Below are positions 52,115-61,600 of a stretch of 64,000 bases of DNA, piece by piece. How positions within the stretch are numbered: the first letter of the stretch is position 1; the number at the start of each line of letters is the position of its first letter. The DNA lies in the NCBI RefSeq assembly GCF_001307275.1, contig NZ_CP012831.1, forward strand, positions 992,001-1,056,000, given 5' to 3'. Below the pieces are notes generated by a model. That model was given only the letters and a program-made list of their open reading frames with translations, ran no database searches and was not told the origin of the DNA. A program made the position numbers and the translations under genes. The stretch comes from Pseudomonas fluorescens (GTDB taxonomy: Bacteria; Pseudomonadota; Gammaproteobacteria; Pseudomonadales; Pseudomonadaceae).

Positions 52115-53227
52115 ATGAATTTGCACTTCGAAGAGCTCACCGGCATCGACGGTGCCCGCATCGGCATCGCCACCCTGGATGCCGAAAAATCCCTGAACGC
52201 CCTGTCCCTGCCGATGATCAACGCCTTGCGTGATCGCCTCGATGCCTGGGCTCGGGAACCGCAGGTCGTTTGTGTGCTGTTGCGTGGCAATGGCGCCAAG
52301 GCCTTCTGCGCCGGCGGTGAAGTGCGCAGCCTGGTAGAGGCCTGCCGCGCTCATCCCGGCGAAGTACCGCCGTTGGCGGCACAATTCTTCGCGGCGGAAT
52401 ACCGCTTGGACTTCAACCTGCACACCTACCCAAAACCCTTGCTGTGCTGGGGCCACGGTTATGTCCTGGGCGGCGGCATGGGCCTGCTGCAAGGCGCCAG
52501 TACCCGCATCGTCACGCCAAGCAGCCGCCTGGCCATGCCGGAAATCAGCATCGGCCTGTACCCGGATGTCGGCGCCAGTTGGTTCTTGTCCCGCCTGCCC
52601 GGCAAGCTCGGGCTGTTTCTCGGCCTGACCGGCGCTCACATGAATGCCCGGGACGCCATCGACCTGGGCCTGGCCGACCGCTTCTTGCTGGATGAACAAC
52701 AGGACGACCTGATCGAAGGCCTGCTGCAACTCAACTGGCAGGAGCAGACCGAGATGCAACTCAACAGCCTGCTCAAGGCCCTGCAGCAGGAAGCCGTCGC
52801 CCAACTGCCCGAGGCCCAATGGCTGCCGCGGCGGCCGAAAATCGATGAGTGGCTGGATGTCAGCGATGTGCGCTGCGCCTGGAAAGCCCTCAGCCTGTTG
52901 GTGGACCACCCCGATCCACTGATCGCCCGGGCCGCCAAGACCATGAGCGAAGGCTCGCCATTGACCGCTCATCTGGTCTGGGAGCAGATCGCTCGGGCTC
53001 GGCATTTGTCCCTGGCCGGCGTGTTCCGGATGGAATACACCCTGAGCCTCAACTGCTGTCGTCATCCGGAATTCAGCGAAGGCGTGCGGGCACGATTGAT
53101 CGACAAGGACCACAAGCCGCGCTGGCACTGGCCGGATATCAATCACGTTCCCGAAGCGGCAGTCGAAGCGCACTTTCACAAGGCGTGGGAAGGGCGGCAT
53201 CCGTTGGCGGATTTGTCCAACGAATAA
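52115..53227 (+). CDS. Enoyl-CoA hydratase/isomerase family (3-hydroxyisobutyryl-CoA hydrolase-like)
   Basis: A 370-residue crotonase-fold protein. The oxyanion hole motifs are GNGAKAFCAGGEVRSL and WGHGYVLGGGMGLLQGAS; ISIGLYPDVGASWFLSRLPG carries the catalytic Glu/Asp region in which HIBYL-CoA hydrolases have ExxxGxxPD, present here as EISIGLYPDVG. The long C-terminal extension also fits that subfamily of valine degradation. No valine-degradation genes are adjacent, so the substrate is unsure. Confidence 0.85.
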   Translation: MNLHFEELTGIDGARIGIATLDAEKSLNALSLPMINALRDRLDAWAREPQVVCVLLRGNGAKAFCAGGEVRSLVEACRAHPGEVPPLAAQFFAAEYRLDFNLHTYPKPLLCWGHGYVLGGGMGLLQGASTRIVTPSSRLAMPEISIGLYPDVGASWFLSRLPGKLGLFLGLTGAHMNARDAIDLGLADRFLLDEQQDDLIEGLLQLNWQEQTEMQLNSLLKALQQEAVAQLPEAQWLPRRPKIDEWLDVSDVRCAWKALSLLVDHPDPLIARAAKTMSEGSPLTAHLVWEQIARARHLSLAGVFRMEYTLSLNCCRHPEFSEGVRARLIDKDHKPRWHWPDINHVPEAAVEAHFHKAWEGRHPLADLSNE

Positions 53228-53244
53228 CGAGCCAGGGACAACTC

Positions 53245-53336
53245 CCTGTGGGAGCGAGCTTGCTCGCGATAGCGGCATATCAGACACATCAATGCTGGCT
53301 GACCCGACGCCATCGCGAGCAAGCTCGCTCCCACAA
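53245..53336. repeat. REPIN
   Basis: CCTGTGGGAGCGAGCTTGCTCGCGA and the inverse arm ending CTCCCACAAG; intergenic after the crotonase-family gene. Confidence 0.92.
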
Positions 53337-53365
53337 GAGCTATCCCATCGGTTTTATGACAGGTA

Positions 53366-53395
53366 CAAAAAAAGCGGCGCTATATGCGCCGCTTT
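53366..53395 (-). terminator. Rho-independent terminator of the Tyr-rich lipoprotein gene
   Basis: A 10-bp perfect stem AAAGCGGCGC/GCGCCGCTTT (53371-53395) with a 5-base loop; on the minus strand it runs into TTTTTTT. Confidence 0.93.
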
Positions 53396-53409
53396 CTGTT
53401 GCCCCAGGA

Positions 53410-53799
53410 TCAGCGATGACCGCCCCTTCCGTCATGACCACCGCGTCCCCGATGATCACGCCCGCCTCGACCGCCTCGGTCGTCATTCCAACCGCCCCGG
53501 TCACGGCCGTCCCAGCCGCCCCGATTCGGATAAGACCGATACGCCGCTCGCGGTGGCGAGTAGTAGCGCGGGCCTTGTTGGTAGTAACGCGGTGCCGAGT
53601 AATAGCGCGGCGCCGGTTGGTAATACCGCGGGGCGTAATAACCACGCGGAGCCGAATAATAACTCCCGCCACCGTAATAGACCGGCGCCGGTGAGGTGTA
53701 GACCTCGGAACGGTAGTAGCTCGAGTCTCCGTCGTAATAAGGCACGCAGGCCGAAAGAGTCAAACCGAGAAACGCAATGAGCAGCAGTCGTCGATACAT
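53410..53799 (-). CDS. Tyrosine/arginine/glycine-rich lipoprotein
   Basis: A 129-residue protein with a lipobox signal peptide (MYRRLLLIAFLGLTLSAC, Cys18). The body has many short repeats of the PRYYS/APRYYQ type and then a Gly/Arg/Asp-rich tail (RGGRGGRDHRGRGGHDGRGGHR). Such low-complexity tails occur in envelope lipoproteins of Pseudomonas of unknown role. It is divergent from the guanidine operon and its promoter lies in the same intergenic region. Confidence 0.7.
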   Translation of the reverse strand: MYRRLLLIAFLGLTLSACVPYYDGDSSYYRSEVYTSPAPVYYGGGSYYSAPRGYYAPRYYQPAPRYYSAPRYYQQGPRYYSPPRAAYRSYPNRGGWDGRDRGGWNDDRGGRGGRDHRGRGGHDGRGGHR

Positions 53800-54037
53800 G
53801 GCGGCCTCCTGGACCGCGGATGGGCCACATCAGCGACGCTGATGGGCGGCAGTCAACAGGGTGTGACTGACAACTAGTCAGACAGCAAAATCGGAATCTG
53901 GTGCGACCTGGCAACAACTGGAAACATGTCCCTCGTCGCTCTTTTCCGGTGCGCGCGAGCACCACAAGCAAGCACAAATCCGCCCTCGATCCTCCTTCCC
54001 CAACACCTGCCCTCTCTGGCCCGGGGCTTTGCCGGAG

Positions 54038-54056
54038 TTGGCACGGCTCTCGCTTT
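54038..54056 (+). promoter_or_regulatory. Sigma-54 promoter of the guanidine operon
   Basis: TTGGCACG-N4-TCGCTTT fits the -24/-12 consensus: GG at 54040-54041, then exactly ten bases, then GC at 54052-54053. Transcription would start near 54065, ahead of the riboswitch aptamer. Implies NtrC-type nitrogen control. An inverted repeat GGTGC-N6-GCACC lies upstream at 53948-53963 as one possible activator site. Confidence 0.7.
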
Positions 54057-54107
54057 AACAAACTCCGTGCAGGAGTCATCACAGGTTCGCGGCACCACAA
54101 TTTGCAA

Positions 54108-54211
54108 TGGCTGACTAGGGTTCCGGCTCGCTTCTGGCGAGTGGCTGGTCCGAGAGTTGGCGACCTCCAGTTGAGGTTACACGGCGGGACAAAAGCCCGG
54201 GAGACAAGCCA
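54108..54211 (+). ncRNA. Guanidine-I riboswitch (ykkC)
   Basis: All conserved ykkC blocks are present in order: CTAGGGTTCCG (54115-54125), GGTCCGAGAG (54147-54156), ACACGGCGGGA-AAAAGCCCGGGAGA (54180-54204). The closing helix P1 is TGGCT (54108-54112) with AGCCA (54207-54211). The riboswitch binds guanidinium and turns on downstream genes. It lies 54 bases before the first ABC-transporter gene. Confidence 0.96.
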
Positions 54212-54265
54212 CCGTTCGCGGTGCCGCGTTGCTCCTGTCCGCCCTTGATCAACTGGAGAACCACC

Positions 54266-55333
54266 ATGCTCAAGCTTCGTCTGTCCGCCCTGCTCCTCGC
54301 CGCCCTCTCGGCCCTCGTGAGCTTTTCATCCGCCGCCGCACAAAAAGACCACTTCAGCGTCTGCTGGACCATTTACGCCGGCTGGATGCCCTGGGAATAC
54401 GCCGGCAGCCAGGGCATCGTCGACAAATGGGCGAAAAAATACGGCATCAAGATCGATGTCGTGCAGCTCAACGATTACGTTGAGTCCATCAATCAGTACA
54501 CCGCCGGTCAGTTCGATGGCTGCACCATGACCAACATGGACGCCCTGACCATTCCCGCCGCCGGTGGCGTGGACAGCACCGCGCTGATCGTCAGCGATTT
54601 CTCTAACGGCAACGACGGCATCGTCCTCAAGGGCGAGGGCAAAAAAGTGGCCGACCTCAAGGGCATGGACGTCAATCTGGTGGAACTGTCGGTGTCCCAT
54701 TACCTGCTGGCCCGCGCCCTGGATTCCGTCGGCCTTGCCGAAAAGGACCTGAAAGTCGTCAACACCTCCGACGCCGACATCTCCGCCGCGTTCAACACCG
54801 ATCAGGTCAAGGCCGTCACCACCTGGAACCCGATGCTCTCGGACATCAAGGCCCAGCCCGGCGTGAGCGAAGTGTTCAATTCCAGCCAGGTTCCCGGCGA
54901 GATCATGGACATGATGGTGGTCAACACCCAGACCTTGCAGGACAACCCGGCCCTGGGCAAAGCGTTGACCGGCGCCTGGTTTGAAGTGGTGGCGCTGATG
55001 AATGCGAAAAACCCAGCCAGCCAGGCAGCGTTGGAACACATGGCCAAAGCCTCGGGCACCGACCTCAAAGGTTTCCAGGCGCAACTGGACACCACCAAGT
55101 TGTTCGCCACGCCCACAGAAGCGCTCAACTTCGCCACCAGCGAACAACTGCCCGCCACCATGGGCAAGGTCGCCGAATTCTCGTTCCAGCACGGTTTGTT
55201 GGGCGAAGGCGCCAAGGACACGAACGCGGTCGGCATGGCGTTCGCCAATGGCGTGACCCGCGGCGACAAGGCCAACCTCAAGCTGCGCTTTGACCCGACC
55301 TACGTACAGCTGGCCGCCGACGCCAAGCTGTAA
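54266..55333 (+). CDS. ABC transporter substrate-binding protein, guanidine operon
   Basis: A 355-residue periplasmic binding protein of the nitrate/sulfonate/taurine type. The signal peptide is MLKLRLSALLLAALSALVSFSSAAA. The mature part opens KDHFSVCWTIYAGWMPWEYAG. GGAG at 54255-54258 sits before ATG 54266. First gene after a guanidine-I riboswitch and followed by permease and ATPase genes, so it likely binds guanidine or a related compound for uptake; this is inferred from context. Confidence 0.87.
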   Translation: MLKLRLSALLLAALSALVSFSSAAAQKDHFSVCWTIYAGWMPWEYAGSQGIVDKWAKKYGIKIDVVQLNDYVESINQYTAGQFDGCTMTNMDALTIPAAGGVDSTALIVSDFSNGNDGIVLKGEGKKVADLKGMDVNLVELSVSHYLLARALDSVGLAEKDLKVVNTSDADISAAFNTDQVKAVTTWNPMLSDIKAQPGVSEVFNSSQVPGEIMDMMVVNTQTLQDNPALGKALTGAWFEVVALMNAKNPASQAALEHMAKASGTDLKGFQAQLDTTKLFATPTEALNFATSEQLPATMGKVAEFSFQHGLLGEGAKDTNAVGMAFANGVTRGDKANLKLRFDPTYVQLAADAKL

Positions 55334-55348
55334 ACCGGAGGACCTGGC

Positions 55349-56164
55349 ATGCGCCTGATCAACCGCTACCCGGATCGTCCCAGCCGCTTGTTGCTGGTGA
55401 TCCTGCCATTCGCGCTGGTGTTGTTCGCCTACTTCATGGGCTCGGCCGAACGGTTGACGGACAACCCCAACGACAAACTGCTGCCCAGCGCCGTACAAAT
55501 GGCCGATGCGGTCAAGCGCCTGGCCTTCACCGCTGACGCCCGCAGCGGCGAATACCTGCTTTGGCAGGACACCGCCTCAAGCCTGCGCCGGTTGGCCATC
55601 GGCCTGGGCATCAGTGCCCTGGCCGGGCTGTGCCTGGGCATTGCCGCCGGCACGTTGCCGCTATTGGGCGCGCCGTTATCGCCGCTGCTCACCGTGGTGT
55701 CGATGGTGCCGCCGCTGGCTATCCTGCCGATCCTGTTCATCGTCTTCGGCCTGGGAGAGTTGTCGAAAGTGATGCTGATCGTGATTGGCATCACACCGTG
55801 CCTGGCCCGGGACCTGGAACAGCGCGCTCGGGAAATTCCGCCCGAACTGCTGATCAAGGCCCAGACTCTCGGCGCTTCGACCTGGACCCTGATGCTGCGG
55901 GTGGTGCTGCCGCAATTACTGCCGCGCCTGTTGATTTCCCTGCGACTGATGCTCGGTTCGGCCTGGCTGTTTCTGATCGCCGCCGAAGCCATCGCCTCCA
56001 CCGATGGGCTGGGCTATCGGATTTTCCTGGTGCGCCGTTACCTGGCGATGGACGTGATCTTGCCGTACGTGGTGTGGATCACCCTGCTCGCCTGGCTGAT
56101 GGATTGGGGCCTCAAGCGCCTGACCCGGCAAGCGTTCCCCTGGTATGAGGGGGCGAAGGCATGA
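55349..56164 (+). CDS. ABC transporter permease, guanidine operon
   Basis: A 271-residue inner-membrane subunit with about six helices and the binding-protein-dependent EAA loop (REIPPELLIKAQTLGASTWTLMLRVVLPQLLPRLL) that contacts the ATPase. Belongs to the SsuC/TauC type. Fifteen bases after the binding-protein gene and overlapping the ATPase gene by four bases. Confidence 0.88.
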   Translation: MRLINRYPDRPSRLLLVILPFALVLFAYFMGSAERLTDNPNDKLLPSAVQMADAVKRLAFTADARSGEYLLWQDTASSLRRLAIGLGISALAGLCLGIAAGTLPLLGAPLSPLLTVVSMVPPLAILPILFIVFGLGELSKVMLIVIGITPCLARDLEQRAREIPPELLIKAQTLGASTWTLMLRVVLPQLLPRLLISLRLMLGSAWLFLIAAEAIASTDGLGYRIFLVRRYLAMDVILPYVVWITLLAWLMDWGLKRLTRQAFPWYEGAKA

Positions 56165-56949
56165 GTTTCATTACCGTGAACAATGTCTGGCAACAGTACG
56201 GCGATCAGGTGGTGCTCGAGCGCTTGAACCTGAGCGTCGCCGAGGGTGAGTTCTGCACCTTGGTGGGGGCGTCGGGTTGCGGCAAGTCGACCTTCCTGCG
56301 CTTGCTACTGGGCCAGGAACGCGCCAGTCGCGGACAGATTCTCCTGGATGGCGAGCCCTTGGCTGGCGAGCCGGATGCCAGCCGGGGCGTGGTGTTCCAG
56401 CGTTACTCGGTGTTCCCGCACCTGACCGTGCTGGACAACGTCGCCCTGGGCCTGGAGTTGCCACGCTCGTCGCTGCTGGGCCGTCTGTTCGGCAGTGCCA
56501 AGCGCCAGGCCCGGGAAGACGCCGCACACTTGCTGGACAAGGTCGGACTCGGCCATGCGCTGGATAAATACCCGGCGCAACTGTCCGGCGGCATGCAGCA
56601 GCGACTGGCCATCGCCCAGGCACTGATCATGAAGCCCCGGGTCCTGTTGCTGGACGAACCCTTCGGCGCCCTCGACCCGGGCATTCGCAAAGACATGCAC
56701 GCCTTGTTGCTGGAGTTGTGGCGCGAAACCCGGCTGACCGTGTTCATGGTTACCCACGACCTGTCCGAAGGTTTCAGCCTCGGCACGCGCCTGCTGGTGT
56801 TCGACAAAGTCCGTGTCGACCCCCACGCCCCTGGCGCCTATGGCGCCCGCATCACCTACGACATTCCATTGAACAGCGACCGCCGCACCGCCCGTGCCGC
56901 CGTCGACGCCCTGCCCGCCGAACTGGCCGGCACATTGCGTATCGCTTGA
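56161..56949 (+). CDS. ABC transporter ATP-binding protein, guanidine operon
   Basis: A 262-residue ATPase: Walker A LVGASGCGKST, signature LSGGMQQRLAIAQAL, Walker B VLLLDEPFGALDPG, H-loop VTHDL. SsuB/TauB type. Completes the transporter with the two preceding genes; 14 bases precede the next gene. Confidence 0.9.
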   Translation: MSFITVNNVWQQYGDQVVLERLNLSVAEGEFCTLVGASGCGKSTFLRLLLGQERASRGQILLDGEPLAGEPDASRGVVFQRYSVFPHLTVLDNVALGLELPRSSLLGRLFGSAKRQAREDAAHLLDKVGLGHALDKYPAQLSGGMQQRLAIAQALIMKPRVLLLDEPFGALDPGIRKDMHALLLELWRETRLTVFMVTHDLSEGFSLGTRLLVFDKVRVDPHAPGAYGARITYDIPLNSDRRTARAAVDALPAELAGTLRIA

Positions 56950-56962
56950 AAGGAGTTTTTCC

Positions 56963-57688
56963 ATGCCCGACTCGACCCGCTTGTTTACGCCCTTCGCCGA
57001 AGAACTGCTGCCCGGCGGCGGCCACCGTTCGTTCGTGCTCAAGCGCGGCCAGCTGCTGCGCCTGACCGATCTGCGCGGCGGGGCCAACGTGAGCCTGACC
57101 CTACTCAATGCCAACGAGAAAACCGAACGCCTGAACCTGCCTGACAGCCTCAAATGCCAACACACCGCCAAGCTCACCGCCGGCCACTGCCTCTACTCGG
57201 ACATGGGCCGGGTACTGGCGGCCATCACCGCCGACACCTGCGGCTGGAGCGACAGCCTGGGCGGCGTGCTCTGCGCCGAGGAAGTCGCACAAAAATACGG
57301 TCAGGGTCGCTACCAGGAACTGCGCAACGGCTTCTTTCGCAACGGCACTGACAACCTGTTGGTGGAACTGGGCAAATGGGGCCTGGGCCTGTCCGACCTG
57401 CTGATGACCCTCAACCTGTTCAGCCGGGTCGATGTCGATGAGGCGGGAAACTTTCACTTCGTCGAGGGCAACTCCCTGACTGGCGACTACATCGAGCTGT
57501 ACGCGCCAATGGACACCCTGGTGGTGCTGACCGCGCTGCAACACCCGATGGACCCGAACCCGCAGTACGCCCCGCAACCGATCAAGCTCAGCTGGATGAA
57601 TGCCGATGCCAGCGTCGCCGAGCACTGCCGCCTTTCGCGCCCGGAAAACCAGCGCGGCTTCATCAACACCGACCGCCTGTTCGCCTGA
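56963..57688 (+). CDS. Urea amidolyase-associated protein 1 (DUF1989), carboxyguanidine deiminase subunit
   Basis: A 241-residue DUF1989 protein. The conserved Cys motif is [18 protein letters not shown], and [27 protein letters not shown] closes the domain. In recent work UAAP1 and UAAP2 together act as carboxyguanidine deiminase, hydrolysing carboxyguanidine from the carboxylase to allophanate. AGGAG eight bases upstream fixes ATG 56963. It is next to UAAP2, as in known clusters. Confidence 0.87.
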   Translation: MPDSTRLFTPFAEELLPGGGHRSFVLKRGQLLRLTDLRGGANVSLTLLNANEKTERLNLPDSLKCQHTAKLTAGHCLYSDMGRVLAAITADTCGWSDSLGGVLCAEEVAQKYGQGRYQELRNGFFRNGTDNLLVELGKWGLGLSDLLMTLNLFSRVDVDEAGNFHFVEGNSLTGDYIELYAPMDTLVVLTALQHPMDPNPQYAPQPIKLSWMNADASVAEHCRLSRPENQRGFINTDRLFA

Positions 57689-57699
57689 GGATCGCTGCC

Positions 57700-58341
57700 A
57701 TGTCACTCGCCATCGCCACCGCACACAAGCAACCCGATACCGCCGTCTACCGTGCCACGATTCCCGCCGGGGAACCCTGGCTGGTGGAGGTCAAGGCGGG
57801 CCAGACCCTGCGCATCCTCGACCTGGAAGGCAACCAGGCGGTCGATACGCTGTTCTACAGCCTAGCCAACCCCAAGGAACGCTACGACGTACAGCGCACC
57901 CTGCGCCGGCAAAACAGCGTTTATTTGAGCACCGGCAGCGTGCTCTATTCGAACCTCGGCCACCCGATGCTGACCATCGTCGAAGACACCTGTGGACGCC
58001 ACGATACCCTCGGCGGCGCCTGCGCCCAGGAAAGCAACACCGTGCGCTACGCCCTGGAAAAACGCTACATGCACAGCTGCCGTGACAACTACCTGCGGGC
58101 CTGCGCCCACGATGGTCGCCTGGGCAAGGGCGATATCGGGCCGAACATCAATTTCTTCATGAACGTGCCGGTCACCGCCGATGGCGGGCTGACCTTTGAA
58201 GACGGGATCTCGGCGCCAGGCAAATACGTCGACCTGCGAGCCGAGATGGACGTGATCGTGCTGATCTCCAACTGCCCGCAACTGAATAACCCGTGCAACG
58301 CCTACAACCCCACGCCAGCGGAGCTTTTGATATGGAACTGA
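57700..58341 (+). CDS. Urea amidolyase-associated protein 2 (DUF1989), carboxyguanidine deiminase subunit
   Basis: A 213-residue DUF1989 protein homologous to the previous gene. [20 protein letters not shown] and [17 protein letters not shown] are conserved; a further Cys cluster is [17 protein letters not shown]. The C terminus [18 protein letters not shown] is typical of UAAP2. It acts with UAAP1 on carboxyguanidine. Its last codons overlap the start of a 25-codon open frame. Confidence 0.88.
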   Translation: MSLAIATAHKQPDTAVYRATIPAGEPWLVEVKAGQTLRILDLEGNQAVDTLFYSLANPKERYDVQRTLRRQNSVYLSTGSVLYSNLGHPMLTIVEDTCGRHDTLGGACAQESNTVRYALEKRYMHSCRDNYLRACAHDGRLGKGDIGPNINFFMNVPVTADGGLTFEDGISAPGKYVDLRAEMDVIVLISNCPQLNNPCNAYNPTPAELLIWN

Positions 58342-58409
58342 AACTCACCCGCCTGCGTCGCTGGCTGTTCACGCTGTGCCAGAGCCGATCGGGGCAATGC
58401 ATCAAGTAA
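58332..58409 (+). CDS. Tiny open reading frame overlapping UAAP2
   Basis: A 25-residue frame, [20 protein letters not shown] and five more, whose ATG overlaps the UAAP2 stop codon (ATGGAACTGA). It is basic with a short hydrophobic centre. It may be a coupled microprotein, or the decayed start of a longer gene cut off before the REPIN. Coding status is uncertain. Confidence 0.3.
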   Translation: MELKLTRLRRWLFTLCQSRSGQCIK

Positions 58410-58419
58410 CGCCCTGATC

Positions 58420-58514
58420 CCCTGTGGGAGCGAGCTTGCTCGCGATAGCGGTCTGTCAGGCACATCGATGTTGGATGGACCATCGCTATCGCGAGCAAGC
58501 TCGCTCCCACAAGG
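58420..58514. repeat. REPIN
   Basis: CCTGTGGGAGCGAGCTTGCTCGCGATAGCG and its inverse arm; sits between UAAP2 and the carboxylase gene, within the operon. Confidence 0.92.
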
Positions 58515-58627
58515 GGCGCAGTGATGTTTGGAGGTTTGCCACCTGGGACGACCCCGGTGGCCATCGACAACTGCGGGACGGCCCGCATCCCAGTTCAGGC
58601 AGCGCTCATGCCTGAGGGGGCAATGCC

Positions 58628-61600
58628 ATGTTCGAAAAAATCCTCATCGCCAACCGTGGCGCCATCGCTTGCCGCATCCTGCGGACCCTGGGCGAACTGA
58701 AGGTCCACGGCGTGGCGGTGTATTCCCAAGCCGACGCCGCCAGCCTGCATATCCTGCAAGCCGACGAAGCCCACTGCCTGGGCGAAGGCGCGGCGGCCAA
58801 TACGTATCTGGCGGTGGACAAGCTCCTGGCGATTGCCAAAAGCAGCGGCGCGACGGCGATTCATCCCGGCTACGGTTTTCTCTCTGAAAACGCAGCCTTC
58901 GCCGAAGCCTGCGAAGCGGCCGGTGTTGCCTTCATTGGTCCGACGCCACAACAACTGCGCGTGTTCGGTCTCAAGCACACCGCCCGCGACCTGGCGCGGC
59001 AACACGGCGTGCCCCTGCTCGAAGGCACCGAACTGCTGGACAGCCTCGACGCCGCACTGTTGGCCGGCACCCGGATCGGTTATCCGGTGATGCTCAAAAG
59101 CACGGCCGGCGGCGGCGGCATCGGCATGCGCGTGTGCCGCAGCGCCGCCGAGCTGAGCGAATCCTTCGAAGCGGTCAAGCGCCTGGGCCAGAACAACTTC
59201 AGCGACGCCGGAGTATTCATCGAGAAATACATCGAGAAGGCCCGGCACCTGGAGGTGCAGGTGTTCGGCGACGGCCAGGGCCAGGTGATCGCCCTGGGCG
59301 TGCGCGACTGCTCGGTGCAACGGCGCAACCAGAAGGTCCTCGAGGAAACCCCGGCCCCCAACCTGCCCGAAGGCATGGCCGACGCACTCTGCGCAGCGGC
59401 GATCCAACTGGCCCAGGCCGTGAATTACCGCAGCGCCGGCACCGTGGAATTCGTGTTCGACAGCGACGCCGGGCGCTTTTACTTTCTGGAAGTGAACACC
59501 CGCCTGCAAGTGGAGCACGGTGTCACCGAACAGGTGTGGGGCGTGGACCTGGTGCGCTGGATGGTGCAACTGGCTGCCGGAGACCTGCCGCCACTGAACG
59601 AGTTGAGCCAGGGTTTAAAAGCCGAGGGCCACGCGATCCAGGCGCGCTTGTACGCCGAGGATCCAGGCCGGGACTTCCAGCCAAGCCCGGGACTGCTGAC
59701 CGCCGTGAAATTCCCCGAGGCCGACGGCAAACAGTTGCGCATCGACACCTGGGTCGAGGCCGGTTGCCAGATCCCGCCCTATTTCGACCCGATGATCGCC
59801 AAGGTCATTCGCTGGGCGCCAACCCGCGAGCAGGCCCGCCTTGGCTTGCACCAAGCGCTGGACAAAAGCCTGCTGTACGGCGTCGAAACCAACCGCGCCT
59901 ACCTGCAACAGATTCTCCTCGATGCACCGTTTGCCAACGGCCAGCCCTGGACCCGCTGCCTGGACGCGTTGGTCTACCGTGCCAACACCGTTGAAGTGCT
60001 CAGCCCCGGCACCCAGACCAGCGTCCAGGACTATCCCGGCCGCCTCGGTTATTGGGCGGTGGGGGTGCCGCCGTCAGGACCGATGGACAGCCGTTCGTTG
60101 CGCCTGGGCAACCGCCTGCTGGGCAATGAAGAAGGTGCGGCGGCATTGGAAATCACCATGAACGGGCCGCTGCTGCGTTTCAACTGCGATGCCCGGGTGG
60201 CGGTGACCGGTGCGGTGATTGCCCTCACGCTCGACGGTGAAGCCGTACCGATGAACACCCCGCTGTCGATCGCTGCCGGCGCCACCCTCGCCATCGGCAA
60301 CATTTCCGGTGCCGGGGCGCGCAGCTACCTGTGCCTGCAGGGTGGCGTACAAGTGCCGGATTACCTGGGCAGTAAAAGCACGTTTACCCTCGGCCAGTTT
60401 GGCGGCCATGGCGGACGAGCATTGTGTACCGGCGACGTGTTGCACCTGGCGCCACTGGATGAGCACACGACGCTGCCGCCAACCAGCGCACCGATCCTGG
60501 AACTGCCGAGCGTGCGCCAGATCCGCGTGATCTACGGCCCCCACGGCGCGCCCGAATATTTCACCGAGCGCTCTATACAGACGTTCTTCGACACCGCCTG
60601 GGAAGTGCACTTCAACTCCAGCCGCACCGGCGTCCGACTGATCGGGCCGAAACCTGAATGGGTTCGCGCCGACGGTGGCGAGGCCGGGCTGCATCCTTCC
60701 AATATCCATGACAACCCCTACGCCATCGGCGCCGTGGACTTCACCGGCGACATGCCCGTCATCCTCGGCCCCGACGGCCCGAGCCTGGGCGGTTTCGTCT
60801 GCCCGGTGACGGTGATCGAAGCGGATCTCTGGCAGTTGGGGCAACTCAAGGCCGGGGACAAGGTGCGATTCGTGCCGGTGGATATATCGACCGCGCGCTC
60901 ACTGGCCCTGAAATGGGCCCCCTGTGGGAGCGAGCTTGCTCGCGATAGCGGTCAGTCAGTGACTTCGATGTTGGATGTCCCGCCGCTATCGCGAGCAAGC
61001 TCGCTCCCACAGGGAATTGTGTCGCCTGTGGTGTTGGACATCGGGCAGGACGATACCCGCCTGGTTGCTCGCCTGGCCGGCGACACTCATCTGCTGCTGG
61101 AAATCGGCGCCCCCGAACTGGACCTGGTGCTGCGCTTTCGTGCCCACGCCTTGATGCAGGCTTTGGAACACAAACAATTGCACGGTGTGATCGACCTGAC
61201 GCCGGGCATTCGTTCGCTGCAAGTGCACTATCAACCCGAACAATTGCCCCTGGCCGCTCTACTGAGCATCGTCGCCGGTGAGTGGGACGCCGTGTGTGCC
61301 GCGCAGGACCTGCAAGTGCCGTCGCGCATCGTTCACCTGCCGCTGTCCTGGGATGATCCGGCCTGTCAGCTGGCCATCGAAAAATACATGACCACGGTGC
61401 GCAAGGACGCGCCCTGGTGCCCGAGCAACCTGGAGTTCATTCGACGCATCAACGACCTGCCCAACCTCGACGCGGTGCAACGCACGGTGTTTGACGCCAG
61501 CTATTTGGTAATGGGCCTGGGGGACGTCTACCTCGGCGCGCCGGTCGCCACACCGCTCGACCCACGCCATCGACTGGTGACCACCAAATACAACCCGGCC

